64,000 nucleotides of DNA from Mitosporidium daphniae (GCF_000760515.2 NW_013546678.1:1-64000); one strand, 5' to 3'. Positions 44,757 to 55,494 are shown, counted from the stretch's first letter. Program-made: numbers and translations. Notes: generated from the sequence alone by a model not told the origin.

Positions 44757-45483
44757 TTAATATAGACGAATGGGTTTTCCCATAGAAGACTTGAGGAAAA
44801 CGGAGCCAATATTTTGCCATCCCTTTTTAAGCAGGGAGACAAGGTAGTTGGTCGACAACATCACGTTTGCAACAAGCTCTTCTTCAGACATCTCAACAGT
44901 TCCAACAGCAATTCCGAGACACGGGCTCTTTTTGTATTGGAATTTGACGGTTGCGCGGAGCTCTTGGACTTTTTCGGCAATTTTGTCGGCATGGGAAATT
45001 GGGGTGGGAAACTTTCCTGCCTTGTTGAGACCAGGACCTAGCAGCTTTGGAATTTGTTTGATGACAACATCACTAGAAAGGAATGCATCGAAAGACTTTG
45101 CAAGCTTTTTGACTTCCTTCTTGTCTTTGTTGAGCTTCTTGAGATCATCAACAGATCGGAAGGGGATGCCGAGAGCCTTTGCTTGATCGCAATGCAAAGC
45201 ATCACCGAGAACACAGACGGTGAGATTTGGGCGAGAAACGTTTGGAAGCTTGATGCTACCTCCAAAACGCTTGTCACGGTTGGGGTCATAGCTTTTAAGC
45301 CCATATTGGACCTCAACAGACTCGATAAAATTTCTCTTCGTCTCGGGGTCGTTGGAGCTGGAAAGCACAGTATTTATGGAAGTGCGAACTGTAGCAACAG
45401 ATACTTTTGAACTACGAAAGTAAGTATGATGGATGCAATGGGGAGAGAAAAATTAGGAGTAATGTCCAGGATGCCTACCTCAT
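44757..45483 (-). CDS. RPL10A: ribosomal protein uL1 (L10A)
   Basis: Component of the 60S L1 stalk. Exons 45483-45479 (ATGAG) and 45411-44757; a 67-nt intron after five bases; 219 aa (human 217). After splicing the start reads MSSKVSVATVRTSI, then SYDPNRDKRFGGSIKLP, VCVLGDALHCDQAKA, KQIPKLLGPGLNKAGKFPTP and the terminus SSMGKPIRLY, all hallmarks of eukaryotic uL1. The intron right at the start codon and its length match eL38 and uL23. Only 44 bp separate its ATG from that of the divergent U1A/U2B'' gene. Confidence 0.97.
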
Positions 45484-45527
45484 TGAAAATAAACTTAAAA
45501 TTTAAAAGTTCTTTTTATTTAAAAAGT

Positions 45528-46063
45528 ATGTCGACTGTGTCTTCGCCATCCGCCCCCATAAGTGGTGCTATTTCTGGCAGAACGCTTTACCTTAAAAATC
45601 TGAATGACAAAATCAAAAAACAAAGTACATTACCAATGCTAACCCCTAGCTTTAAAGAGACATCTTTATGCTTTATTTATGTCTTATGGCCGGGTTGTCG
45701 ACATTGTGGCTCTGAAAACGATGAAAATGCGAGGACAAGCCTTCATTGTGTTTGAAGATCAAGTGGCATCGGCGCTTGCTCTAAAATCGCTTCAAGGGTT
45801 TTCGTTTTTTGGAAAGCCTTTGGTAAACTTTGCTTGGTTTATTTTTGATAGAGAATCTCATATTCCAAATCCATTAGCAAGTCCGACCCAGATTTTGTGC
45901 TATTCCAGCAGGAGGAAAAAGAGGATGGTCATTTTGATAAAAAAAGTACCTTTTTTTCACTTATAAAGCAGGGAAGATTGATTTCTCAGATGACGTATCG
46001 GCAAACACACAGCCCGAGTCCCAGGAGTCTGATGACAGCGAAGGCGACAAAAGTGACCATTAG
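45528..46063 (+). CDS. U1A/U2B''-like snRNP RRM protein
   Basis: Spliceosomal protein binding stem-loops of U1 and/or U2 snRNA. Exons 45528-45624, 45650-45822, 45852-45945, 45969-46063; introns 25, 29 and 23 nt; 152 aa. One RRM: RNP2 LYLKNL, LNDKIKKQTLKRHLYALFMSYG across the first intron, RNP1 RGQAFIVF, and KPLRISYSKS across the second. A short acidic tail (DFSDDVSANTQPESQESDD) replaces the second RRM of animal U1A, so it is probably a single SNF-type protein serving U1 and U2. The 23-nt intron is the shortest I could join in the window. Confidence 0.92.
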
Positions 46064-46239
46064 CGGTGGCAAATCGATACATGTAGATGCAAATAAACTT
46101 TATTTTTTATTCTTTTGCTCTGAGAAGAGGAAGAACCATTCGGCCTCCGATGTTGAACCCGCACTGATAGAATACTCCTTTGATAAAGGGAGATGCTATG
46201 AATAAGAGACACCATTTCAGCCAGTATTTAGCGTCTGAG

Positions 46240-46488
46240 TTATTTTTTCGGTGATTCATTCTCAAAAAGGATTGTTCTCACACCACAACTAATAAATCCA
46301 GTAATAAAAGGGATTAAAATAAAGGAAAGAACAGCGGATGGTGCGTCAGATAAAAGCTGCTTGGTAGCGTGTGTGATTTGTGCAAAAAACAGAAAAAAAC
46401 TGCCAACGGGGCAAGGAGATCGCGGTTGATTGTCTTTGTTCTTCTTTAGCGCCAATGAAGAATCGGAAACAATCGCTTCTTGCAGCAT
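46240..46488 (-). CDS. small single-span membrane protein
   Basis: 82 aa, start at 46488 behind an AT-rich TTGATTAAATTGCAC motif. A charged N-terminal half is followed by a hydrophobic stretch (SAVLSFILIPFITGFISCG) and a short tail. The helix with LPF-like and small-residue spacing recalls fungal mitochondrial outer-membrane Mim1, and the divergent neighbour is mitochondrial, but the similarity is too short for a firm name. An internal intron cannot be excluded. Confidence 0.5.
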   Translation of the reverse strand: MLQEAIVSDSSLALKKNKDNQPRSPCPVGSFFLFFAQITHATKQLLSDAPSAVLSFILIPFITGFISCGVRTILFENESPKK

Positions 46489-46536
46489 TAAAAAGTGCAA
46501 TTTAATCAATTTGAAAAATTTTAAATTAAAATTTAC

Positions 46537-47448
46537 ATGATCACACCCAGGGCTCCCTTGTTGTTTTCCCTGTTCCGTCACTCTGTGCCAAACACAAGGT
46601 GTTCATATTTTCGCAATCATGTGGACCTCCAAAATTTCTATTCGCAATATTTGCGATCCTTTGTTTCTTCGTCCAGAAGTGAAGAGCATGGAGAAATAAC
46701 CACCTCCCCAGGTGAAACACTCATCCCTATGGAGGGCGTTCATACCATTGTAAATAGCGAAAATCTTTCCAACTATTCAGCCCAAAATACTGCTAAAGAA
46801 GATTTCTCTGGTAAAAAAAATTGGACTGGCACCATCGATACGCAGGCTTTAATTGATGCACTTTCTTTGCAATTTACCACGGCTCAGGCGGAGGCCCTGG
46901 TTGTGGTCATGCAAGATATTGTCCGAGAAAAGCTTTCAACCGGAGTGATCTCAAAACAGCAAATAGATACCGACTCCCAAATGCTTAAAGCGCGATGTCA
47001 TGAGATTAGGTTGGATCTTCAAATCCAGCAATCAAAAAATGCCACTGCAAGGAAAGCGTTGCACGAGCGGTGTACAAATGAAATCCAGTCGACCATTGAA
47101 AAGCTTCGAGATGGCGTCGATATGTTGCAGTCTGATGCCAGAATGCGGCTTTCGCTTTTCAAGAGTGAAAATAGAGAGGAACTCTCAAAAATTGACTCAT
47201 CCGTGCACCATGAAAATTCACAGCTTGCCTTACAAATTTCGGACATCAAGACATTTATGGAGGGCGTCAAAGTACGCCTTATGTTCAAGTTTACGATCTT
47301 TCTAATCTTTGCTCTGTTGGCTCTTGTCCTGGAAAAAAATATCAAGAAGAGCAGATTGGATACACCGAGCAAAAGGCCATCTGTGGAGTCATCAAATGGC
47401 TCTTCACAGCCCGATGTGCTTCCCACAACGGATGAGTTACTTTTATGA
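46537..47448 (+). CDS. CCDC90/MCUR1-family mitochondrial inner-membrane protein (DUF1640)
   Basis: Single exon, 303 aa. The first about 35 residues are basic and hydroxylated (MITPRAPLLFSLFRHSVP), a probable mitochondrial presequence. IDTQALIDALSLQFTTAQAEALV is the conserved N-terminal element of the family, followed by a long coiled coil with RLSLFKSENREELSKIDSSV (family LNLEK.R.E pattern) and a terminal helix FKFTIFLIFALLALVLE at about 250-266. Unlike most members, about 35 polar residues follow the membrane helix. Relatives include yeast Fmp32 and human MCUR1, linked to respiratory-chain assembly and calcium uptake. The start is 48 bp from the divergent small membrane protein. Confidence 0.85.
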   Translation: MITPRAPLLFSLFRHSVPNTRCSYFRNHVDLQNFYSQYLRSFVSSSRSEEHGEITTSPGETLIPMEGVHTIVNSENLSNYSAQNTAKEDFSGKKNWTGTIDTQALIDALSLQFTTAQAEALVVVMQDIVREKLSTGVISKQQIDTDSQMLKARCHEIRLDLQIQQSKNATARKALHERCTNEIQSTIEKLRDGVDMLQSDARMRLSLFKSENREELSKIDSSVHHENSQLALQISDIKTFMEGVKVRLMFKFTIFLIFALLALVLEKNIKKSRLDTPSKRPSVESSNGSSQPDVLPTTDELLL

Positions 47449-47734
47449 GTCTATATGCGATTTTTCCGGTCATGGCGCGATAGCATGCATCACTTATGGC
47501 TCTGTGAAGACTATTTTTGATGCTTGGAGATTTTGCCGGCATACAATAGTTGTAACCCCGAAATTTCTACGGCCGTTAAGACAAAGGAAGTTTTTTAAAC
47601 ATCAAAACATGCTAAAAACATAAATTTGGACTGGGTTAGAGCACACATGATATAGTGTATGGGCTGTATGTATATCGATGTGCTAGATTAAAGATCGAGT
47701 CTCGAAGAGTGATGTTAAAATACTTTATTGGGCT

Positions 47735-48324
47735 TACATAAATCCAATCTATAAAATATAAGCAACGAGGAGGATAGATACCTTGTAGGCAATATCTGCT
47801 GCATCGGTACTGGGGCTGAGGCGGACATAAGCCTTCTTGATGCCATCAGGGCTAAAAATAAGAAAATGGTCTTACCGAATCAAAGTATTGATTTTAATTG
47901 GTGTGAACTCATACAGTGTCTTCAGCGCACGTTTGATCTGGTGCTTTGAGGCGCGGACATCGCAAAGAAAAACAAGAGTGTTGTTCTCCTCCATTTTTCG
48001 AATTGCAGACTCGGTGCAAAGGGGAGATCGGATTATGGCATGTGCATCCATGGAGTTTTTCTTTGGAATGGCTTTGCGAACATACTTAGGAGTACGCGGC
48101 AGACGAAGTGTCTTTGGGCGATAGAAGTGGGTGGATGTTCTGATTTTCTTTGTTGCCTTTGAAGCAACACCCTTAAGTGCAGCCTTCCTAGATGCAAGTG
48201 CTGTTTTCTTGGCTGCAGATGATGCTATCGAGAATTAGGGTAAAATACGTCGTTTTAGGATGGATGATAATCAAACAGAGGAGAAAGACTTACCAGTGCT
48301 AGGCTTGGAGTATGCGGAAGACAT
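47735..48324 (-). CDS. RPL25: ribosomal protein uL23 (L23A/L25)
   Basis: Binds 25S rRNA at the tunnel exit and docks SRP and nascent-chain factors. Exons 48324-48294, 48234-47876, 47851-47783, 47749-47735; introns 59, 24 and 33 nt; 157 aa (human 156). The N-terminal extension is rich in Ala/Lys; then [18 protein letters not shown], the core strand [19 protein letters not shown] and the C-terminus [19 protein letters not shown] ending KIGFM. The last exon encodes only four residues and is needed for the conserved ending. The 51-bp promoter is shared with Nop2. Confidence 0.97.
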
Positions 48325-48375
48325 TAAATTTCTAAAGTTTAGTAAATTTTAAAAATTGAATTTTTTACTTCCTTA

Positions 48376-50016
48376 ATGCATTACAGTCCTCGTTTACTCC
48401 ATGGCGAAAATGAGGTTTCTCCGCGTAAAGGAGTGCTTCGTAAAAACTCTACCTTTACCGTTGAGGATCTTTCCTTTGCTAAAACAAAAAAAGACTTGAC
48501 AATCGGCGATAATAGCCTGAACGATAACTCGGATCTTGATTTCATCGATGACGATCCGGACCTTTCTTCTGCAATGTCCGATGATGATGAAATAGATTCC
48601 AACGCAGAGGAGCTAAATTTTAGCCAAGAGGAGATGAAGTCTGATGAGGAAGATATAAAGTCTGATGAGGAAGATATAAAGTCTGATGAGCAAGATATAA
48701 AGTCTGATGAGGAAGAAATACAATCCGCCAGTAACGATCTTAGTGAATTTTTAGATGAGAAAGAAGAAAGAACGGCCAACGTAGCGCAAATGAATATCAC
48801 GTCCGATCTTGCTACCTTAAAGAAAAGGATTGAAGAGACCGTTTATATTTTGATGAACTTTTCCAAGGCTAGAGACCCAAATACTTCCCGTCCCACCTAC
48901 TGCAATGCTCTGATTAAGGACCTCTGTCTTTATTACGGATATTCGGAGTATTTGATCACAGAACATTTCTTCCACATGTTTTCAGTTGCAGAGCTTATCC
49001 AATTCTTGGAAGCCAGCGACGTTCCTCGTCCCGTTACCATTCGTACAAATACACTTAAAATCAAGCGACGAAGGGATCTTGCAAAGGCTCTCATTGGCAG
49101 GGGCATAAATGTTGACCCACTCGCCATTGGGGATGAAACGGAGGATGACAACGAGGCATCGTCGTCCAATGCTTGGTCGGCCCTTGGCCTTCAGGTCTTC
49201 CATGATGGAGGAGATGATAGATCCTCCGGCAATGTTCCGCTTGGAGCAACACCGGAATATCTTTCGGGACTATATATGCTGCAAGCAGCCGCGTCGTTCC
49301 TTCCTGTTGTGTCTCTTGCACCTGCTCCTGGAGAGCGAGTTTTGGACATGTGTGCAGCACCGGGCGGCAAGTCTACACACTGCTCGCAACTGATGAAAAA
49401 CTCTGGTCTGCTACTTGCCAACGATCTTTCCAAAGATCGCCAGAAAGCAACTGCCGCAAATATTTACCGCCTTGGAGTGCGCAATGCCATTATTTCCGTT
49501 ATGGACGGACGACAGCTTCCCTCCCAATTTGGGGCCAACTTTTTTGACAAGGTGCTTTTAGACGCTCCATGCTCCGGAACTGGAGTCATCTCGAAAGACC
49601 CTACCGTCAAAGTTTCTAAAGAAGCTTCTGACTTTAAGCTTCTTACACATACGCAAAAAGAATTGATTTTAACGGCCATTGACTTGGCCAGTGCCAATGA
49701 TGGCGTTATTGTCTATTCCACCTGTTCTGTTTGCGTCGAAGAGAACGAGGAAATTGTTCAATACGCGCTCGAAAAACGGCCCAATGTCAAGCTGGTTGAG
49801 ACGCGCCTTCCATTTGGACGTCCCGGATATGTCAACTATCGTGAAAAACGGTTCTCTTCGTCGATGAAGCTTACGATGAGATATTATCCCCACGTGCACA
49901 ACTTGGACGGATTTTATGTGGCCAGGTTTATCAAAACATCTTGTTTTCCAAACCCAGCAGGTAGAAATGTCCAGACCGAGGCGTTGGCGGCCCGTGATGA
50001 AGGGAAATCCCAGTGA
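48376..50016 (+). CDS. NOP2: Nop2/NSUN1 rRNA cytosine-C5 methyltransferase
   Basis: Nucleolar SAM-dependent enzyme methylating a helix-89 cytosine of large-subunit rRNA and required for 60S assembly. Single exon, 546 aa. An acidic N-terminus precedes the PCI-like FMN region (DLCLYYGYSEYLI) and the Rossmann domain: ERVLDMCAAPGGKSTH (SAM site), DKVLLDAPCSGTGVISKDP (motif IV Cys), VYSTCSV (motif VI catalytic Cys) and PHVHNLDGFYVARF. Length is near yeast Nop2 (618). The acidic region contains four tandem copies of a 21-nt unit (48640-48723) encoding SDEEDIK-like heptads. Confidence 0.96.
   Translation: MHYSPRLLHGENEVSPRKGVLRKNSTFTVEDLSFAKTKKDLTIGDNSLNDNSDLDFIDDDPDLSSAMSDDDEIDSNAEELNFSQEEMKSDEEDIKSDEEDIKSDEQDIKSDEEEIQSASNDLSEFLDEKEERTANVAQMNITSDLATLKKRIEETVYILMNFSKARDPNTSRPTYCNALIKDLCLYYGYSEYLITEHFFHMFSVAELIQFLEASDVPRPVTIRTNTLKIKRRRDLAKALIGRGINVDPLAIGDETEDDNEASSSNAWSALGLQVFHDGGDDRSSGNVPLGATPEYLSGLYMLQAAASFLPVVSLAPAPGERVLDMCAAPGGKSTHCSQLMKNSGLLLANDLSKDRQKATAANIYRLGVRNAIISVMDGRQLPSQFGANFFDKVLLDAPCSGTGVISKDPTVKVSKEASDFKLLTHTQKELILTAIDLASANDGVIVYSTCSVCVEENEEIVQYALEKRPNVKLVETRLPFGRPGYVNYREKRFSSSMKLTMRYYPHVHNLDGFYVARFIKTSCFPNPAGRNVQTEALAARDEGKSQ
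48640..48723 (+). repeat. four tandem 21-nt units inside NOP2
   Basis: Units start at 48640, 48661, 48682 and 48703. The first two are identical, the third has one change (GAGGAA to GAGCAA) and the fourth ends in AAATACAA. They encode repeated acidic heptads of the SDEEDIK type in the disordered N-terminus and are in frame, consistent with recent slippage or unequal crossover. Confidence 0.9.
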
Positions 50017-50128
50017 CACGTGTACACCGAATTGCAGTAAATTATTTTCCTTATTTCGTTATTTGTAATTTTGTAATCGCACATTTTGGTAACGCAAATT
50101 TTCATCGTTCAACCACTTGGCGCGTGTG

Positions 50129-51114
50129 ATGGCGGCAGTTGACGAGGCCAAGTTAAACTCGTTTTTGCACAAAGTCGTCACTGATGATGCTGCTTTGGCT
50201 TTGATATGCGTATGTATGTTCACGCCTAATTCTGGTAGTCTGGCCCGACCGCCGTTCCACTAGAGCAAAATACGATCAGATTGCTTGATAACATATCAAC
50301 CGGCCAGCGCGGCGCTGTCTCGGCAGAGTATTTCCTTGCAATGGGATACTATGTGATTTTCTTCCATCGGACCAATACAAAGTTGCCCTTCATAAGGCAA
50401 GTGACCAGCGAAGATATTTCGTCTTTTGCAGGTACGCATTTCAGCGCTCATCAAAGTGGACCAAACCAACAACACGCTACATTGCACCCCGATCGTAATT
50501 GAGGCGCTTTTGAAAAGGAAAAAATATGCAGACCGAATGCTCCTGTTTTCGTTTTTTTCTTTCCATCAGTATCAAGCAGGGTTGGAGATCATTTGCACAC
50601 ACGCCCATCGCTTGATGCGGTCAAAGCTGCTCATTTTCCTTGCTGCCGCCGTATCTGACTTTACGCCCAGTGATGTCCCGTTGCACAAAATCAACTCATC
50701 AGTGGCAGATTTATCTGAAAATCTGACGATAACGCTCAAGCCAACTCCAAAAGTTGTTCAACAAATAACCTCCTCTTGGGCGCCGACGTCAATGATTGTT
50801 TCTTTCAAGGTAACGCGTTTCCCCAATCACCTTAGCTTGAAACCGACAAATCCATTTTGAAGCAAAAAGCCATTGGTGCTCTTGAAAAATACAGGTGCTC
50901 AGCCATAATAGCAAATCACCTGCCATCGATCAGGAGCAAAATGATGCTGATATGGAAAAAGACCACTTTTCCCACTTTACATTGCCATCAAAAGGGGGCT
51001 GAAGTGAATGGCAATGACGATTGTTTTGTTTTCCGCGAAATTGATGTCGAAAATGGAGACATTGAAGAACCCATGGTCAATCTGCTAGTCCAGCTGCATA
51101 GTGCGTTTTTATAA
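50129..51114 (+). CDS. phosphopantothenate-cysteine ligase (PPCS/Cab2)
   Basis: Second committed step of coenzyme A synthesis: joins cysteine to 4'-phosphopantothenate. Exons 50129-50209, 50239-50431, 50457-50809, 50836-51114; introns 29, 25 and 26 nt; 301 aa (human 311). Matches: [71 protein letters not shown] joined to [13 protein letters not shown], and the C-terminal helix [12 protein letters not shown]. The first junction leaves the family's C-x-T-S-G motif as C-S-G, two residues short, so that acceptor is slightly uncertain. A pantothenate-scavenging eukaryote is implied. Confidence 0.9.
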
Positions 51115-51206
51115 GCAATTTTGTAAATTCCTACGACCACTTTGATTGCCCCGTTAAATTACAATGCCATTTATAATAAATTTCAAGTTCAGCAAATTAA
51201 TTAAAA

Positions 51207-51769
51207 ATGCAGTCTCTTGCCCCTGGCGTCACCGTGCGTCCAATGGGCGGGCGCTCCCTCACCGCTCACCAGGAGGAGGACGCCTCCCATTTATCACTCG
51301 GCACAGATTTCCAGAATGCACACACGCTTTTCAATGCAGAGGTGGCCATTTTGCTGAAACAAGTCCAGCACGATCGGCAGCAAATGGCAGAAAACAATGC
51401 ATATGGCCTTCAAGGCCACCAAGCGGGCGCATCACCGCCAGTGCCGCTGTAGCCGTCGTTATGCCTTTATGTTTATAGGGTTTTGTCAAAAACACACACT
51501 TACGCCTCCACATTTTCGCGATTTGGCCATCGAGAAATGACCCAACATATACGCCGCATCTTGTATGCCACTGGAAAGCTGGCCGAATTTGAAATGGCCC
51601 AGCTGGCAAATTTGTGTCCCGAGACCGCAGAAGAGGCCAAGACGCTTATTCCAAGGTATCCTTATTTGCCTTGTCTTTTCGTAGCTTACAGGAAAAGTTC
51701 CGGGATGACGACGATCTCCAGGCTCTTTTGGAACAGATTGCAAGTGCTCGTAAAATGCAGGCTTTTTAA
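51207..51769 (+). CDS. RPB4: RNA polymerase II subunit RPB4
   Basis: Forms the Rpb4/7 stalk of Pol II. Exons 51207-51448, 51479-51655, 51685-51769; introns 30 and 29 nt; 167 aa. Conserved: LGTDFQNAHTLFNAEVAILL, the post-splice YASTFSRF, LAEFEMAQLANLCPETAEEA and the C-terminal helix across the second intron (LQEKFRDDDDLQALLEQI). The linker between the first two elements is only partly conserved. An AATTAATTAAAA motif precedes the ATG. It lies directly upstream of the Pol I subunit RPA135 on the same strand (68-nt gap). Confidence 0.95.
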
Positions 51770-51837
51770 ACTTTACGGTTGTAAAATAAAATTCATAATT
51801 TACTCTTTTTTCTTTTACACTTGCGCGATTTCCCCTG

Positions 51838-54800
51838 ATGTCGGCGTGTGGGTTAGTTTCTTCGCTACCGCAACAAAGCTCTTTGCCTGTTTTGAAAACA
51901 GCGGCCATTCCAGACGATATCAGCTGTCCATTTGGAACCGTGAAAAGAGAACATGGAAATAAGTATCCATCTTCTGAGGGTTCTTATGGTACACTTATCC
52001 ACAAGCTTGTGGAACCCCACATTGCCTCCTTCAATGCGATCACAGATCAATCGCTTTTGGAAAACGGCGTCAAAAATCTAGAAATGCGCGTCATTTATGA
52101 CGCTTCCAAAACCCATTATCTCAAAATGTGGATAGAGGATGTTCAGCTTGGAAAGCCGATGCTACCAGAAAAAGAGACCTTCTCTCTCGATCGAGGCCTA
52201 TATCCGAGCGAGTGCCGCCAACGAGGAATCACTTATGAGGCAAAGCTTATGGCCAAAATATGCTTCCAAATGGATGATGATGGCCCGATACACTTTTATA
52301 CCCGCCATTTGGGCGATTTTCCTATCATGGTTCGTTCAAATCGTTGCCATTTGGAAGGCCTCTCTCCGGTGGATCTCATTGCTCGGCATGAGGAGAGTGA
52401 AGAAATGGGCGGCTATTTTATTGTAAATGGGATTGAGCGTCTGATTAGGCTGCTTGTTGTAACAAGACGCAATTATCCTCTTGCAGTGGTCAGATCGTCC
52501 TTTTTGAAAAAAGGACCGTCCTATACGCATTTTGGCGTGCTCATCAGATGTGTACGGGACGACACAACCTCGCAAACGATCACCCTTCATTATCTTTCCG
52601 ATGTCGGCATCACAGTTAGATTTTCACACCTCAAACAGGAATACCTGGTTCCAGTGCTGCTTATATTGCGGGCGCTGGCTCCACTCTCTGATAAGCAGAT
52701 TTTTGAGGGAGTCGTTCAAGGTGATTTTGATGATACTACCCTTGTCGGGCAGATGGAGGCTCTGTTAAGAGCGCACCGGACCACCAATCTCTACTCGCAA
52801 GACTCGTGCTTACAATATCTTGGTGCTCGCTTTCAGGCTGTTTTCAGATATGATGATCGCTTGAGTGAGCGGGAAATCGGTGAACTCGTTATTCGTCGTA
52901 TGCTCTTTGTGCATTTGGAGGATGGTAGAGAAAAGGTTTCTCTGCTGCTTTTGATGATCCGAAAGCTTCTGGCTCTGGTTGGAAATAAAATCATTCCAGA
53001 TAACCCCGATTCTCTTATGAACCACGAAATCCTACTTCCCGGCCATCTTCTCGCTTCATATTTGAAAGAAAAGCTCGATGAACTTTTAGGTTCCGCTCGC
53101 ACGGTCCTTCTTCAAGACCAACAGCGGGGAGCATCTTGGTCCTCTGACGCCTTTTCTCCGGAAAGCCCTACTTCTGCCACCGATAAGTTCTGCCGTCGTC
53201 TTTTTTCCAAATTGAATTTGGACATCGGGAAAAAAATTCGCTACTTTCTGGGAACCGGTAATATGCCTTCTTCTGGAGGAATGGACCTTCAACAAGTCAC
53301 TGGATATACGGTGGTTGCTGAGCGTTTAAACTACCTCCGCTATTTGTCTCATTTCCGAAGTGTTCATCGAGGCTCTTTTTTTGCGACCCTCAAAACCACA
53401 ACGGTTCGAAAACTGCTTCCTGAATCTTGGGGTTTCTTGTGCCCAGTACATACACCTGACGGTGCTCCATGCGGTTTGCTGAACCATCTCACCCACACCT
53501 GCTCCATCGTTAGTGGGGATGGAGAAGAAAATAACCCAACAGATCGTGTTCGTGCCATTGCCTCCGTGCTTGTTGGCTTGGGTGTCACTCAGCTTGAAGC
53601 CGGTGCTGCTTTTCTCCCAAAATCTTATGGAGCCCATTGTGTCTTGCTGGATGGATGTCTTATTGGCTATGCTTCGTTTTCTCAGCTTACCACAATGGTG
53701 AGCCAGCTTCGCCAAATGAAAGGAAATGGTATCGTTCCCGCTCACATGGAAATTGTACTGATCTTACAGGCGCCTAAAAAAGGCCTCTTTCCAGGGCTCT
53801 TTCTGTTCACCACGCCATCTCGTCTTATGAGGCCCGTTTATCGCATCGAGGGAGCGGATTTGAAGAAAAAGGAAGCTCACAAATTGGAGCTTATTGGCAC
53901 TTTTGAGCAAGTGTTTCTCAATATTGCTCTTCAAGGGGAAGAATATGGATCCGGTGATCCATCAACAGGGCTTCCAGCGACGCTTGCAGCAGCGGTGTTA
54001 CCTACTCACGTCGAGGGGGTACCTACAAACATCCTTTCAGTGGTGGCCAATTTAACCCCATTTTGCGACTTTAACCAATCGCCGCGTAACATGTATCAGT
54101 GCCAGATGGCAAAGCAATCCATGGGAACCCCTCTGCACGCATTTCCTTTTCGCTCAGATAGCAAGCTTTATCGGCTGCAATCCGGGCAATCACCGGTCGT
54201 TAGACCCTCCCTTTTCAACACCTACCAAATGGATAGCCACCCAAATGGTGCAAATGCTGTAGTTGCCGTGATTTCTTATACAGGCTATGATATGGAAGAT
54301 GCAATGATCATCAACAAGAGCTCATTTGAGCGCGGTTTTGGGAATGGCTCCATTTACAAGAGCGAGCTTATCGATTTAAAAGATCACATCTCGGCTGATG
54401 ACGACGGCTCGTCTCTTCGGATCTTTGCCTGCACCGATATGGATCTCATAAATGGCGGCCTATTAGACCACGACGGGTTTCCTCCAGTGGGGCGGCTTTT
54501 ACGGCCAGGCGATCCCTTTTGTTCTACTGCTCTTTTAGCCCACAGTACGTCGGAAGACCCGAACTCTGAAATGGGGATTAGTGATGAAAATGTGATTCGG
54601 TGGAAAGCAGCAGGCCTTGAAGAAGCATATGTCGAAAGTGTGCGCCTGATGGGCGATGCCGCCGGTCTTGGGCCTGCTCGAAGAGCTCTCATAGTGCTTC
54701 GTATTCCGCGGCCCCCGGTGATTGGCGACAAATTCTCTTCGCGCCACGGCCAGAAAGGTGTTTGCTCCCAAAAATGGCCTCTCATTGATATGCCTTTCAG

Positions 54801-55494
54801 TGAACATGGACTCACTCCCGACATCATCATTAACCCCCACGCCTTCCCCTCTCGTATGACGATTGGAATGTTCGTGGAAAGTATGGCTGGCAAAGCTGGC
54901 TGTCTTCATGGCACTTCCCAAGATGCCACGCCATTTCGTCTTACAGGCGTGGCCGTAGAGTGTTTTGGAGATGCCTTAAAAAAAGCCGGCTTTTCATACT
55001 ATGGCAATGAACCGATGTATTCTGGCGTTTTCGGTAACGAACTTGCCGCAGACATTTTTATTGGCGTTGTATATTACCAGCGCTTGAGACACATGGTGTC
55101 GGATAAGTTTCAAGTGCGCACTACAGGTCCCGTTCATAATCTCACCCGGCAGCCCATCAAGGGGCGGAAGCGTGCCGGTGGTATCCGATTTGGAGAGATG
55201 GAGCGAGATTCGCTTCTTGCGAATGGCACTGCTTTTCTGCTACATGATCGTCTGATGAACTGCTCAGACTATACCCAAATGCACGCTTGTGTCAAATGCG
55301 GCGATATTCTCTCCATCCTTGCGCCTTCGCGCAAATCACATGGCCACGAATTCAATCTCAAATGTACGGGATGCGGTGCAAGTGGTGCCTCCAATATTGT
55401 AGTCGTTGCCTTGCCCTATGTATATCGATACCTTGTCAGTGAACTCATGGTAATGAATGTCCGATTGAAGATGGACCTGACTTCTGCCTGCTAA
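51838..55494 (+). CDS. RPA135: RNA polymerase I second-largest subunit RPA135
   Basis: Contributes half of the Pol I active site for rRNA synthesis. Single exon, 1218 aa (yeast 1203), the longest uninterrupted frame of the window. Landmarks: KLVEPHIASFNAITDQ near the N-terminus, GGYFIVNGIERLIRLLV, GFLCPVHTPDGAPCGLLNHL, NLTPFCDFNQSPRNMYQCQM, YTGYDMEDAMIINKSS, GDKFSSRHGQKGV, PDIIINPHAFPSRMTIG and the C-terminal zinc ribbon (CVKCGD, CTGCG). The N-terminus and the YTGYDMEDA context fit Pol I rather than Pol II or III. Confidence 0.96.
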   Translation: MSACGLVSSLPQQSSLPVLKTAAIPDDISCPFGTVKREHGNKYPSSEGSYGTLIHKLVEPHIASFNAITDQSLLENGVKNLEMRVIYDASKTHYLKMWIEDVQLGKPMLPEKETFSLDRGLYPSECRQRGITYEAKLMAKICFQMDDDGPIHFYTRHLGDFPIMVRSNRCHLEGLSPVDLIARHEESEEMGGYFIVNGIERLIRLLVVTRRNYPLAVVRSSFLKKGPSYTHFGVLIRCVRDDTTSQTITLHYLSDVGITVRFSHLKQEYLVPVLLILRALAPLSDKQIFEGVVQGDFDDTTLVGQMEALLRAHRTTNLYSQDSCLQYLGARFQAVFRYDDRLSEREIGELVIRRMLFVHLEDGREKVSLLLLMIRKLLALVGNKIIPDNPDSLMNHEILLPGHLLASYLKEKLDELLGSARTVLLQDQQRGASWSSDAFSPESPTSATDKFCRRLFSKLNLDIGKKIRYFLGTGNMPSSGGMDLQQVTGYTVVAERLNYLRYLSHFRSVHRGSFFATLKTTTVRKLLPESWGFLCPVHTPDGAPCGLLNHLTHTCSIVSGDGEENNPTDRVRAIASVLVGLGVTQLEAGAAFLPKSYGAHCVLLDGCLIGYASFSQLTTMVSQLRQMKGNGIVPAHMEIVLILQAPKKGLFPGLFLFTTPSRLMRPVYRIEGADLKKKEAHKLELIGTFEQVFLNIALQGEEYGSGDPSTGLPATLAAAVLPTHVEGVPTNILSVVANLTPFCDFNQSPRNMYQCQMAKQSMGTPLHAFPFRSDSKLYRLQSGQSPVVRPSLFNTYQMDSHPNGANAVVAVISYTGYDMEDAMIINKSSFERGFGNGSIYKSELIDLKDHISADDDGSSLRIFACTDMDLINGGLLDHDGFPPVGRLLRPGDPFCSTALLAHSTSEDPNSEMGISDENVIRWKAAGLEEAYVESVRLMGDAAGLGPARRALIVLRIPRPPVIGDKFSSRHGQKGVCSQKWPLIDMPFSEHGLTPDIIINPHAFPSRMTIGMFVESMAGKAGCLHGTSQDATPFRLTGVAVECFGDALKKAGFSYYGNEPMYSGVFGNELAADIFIGVVYYQRLRHMVSDKFQVRTTGPVHNLTRQPIKGRKRAGGIRFGEMERDSLLANGTAFLLHDRLMNCSDYTQMHACVKCGDILSILAPSRKSHGHEFNLKCTGCGASGASNIVVVALPYVYRYLVSELMVMNVRLKMDLTSAC

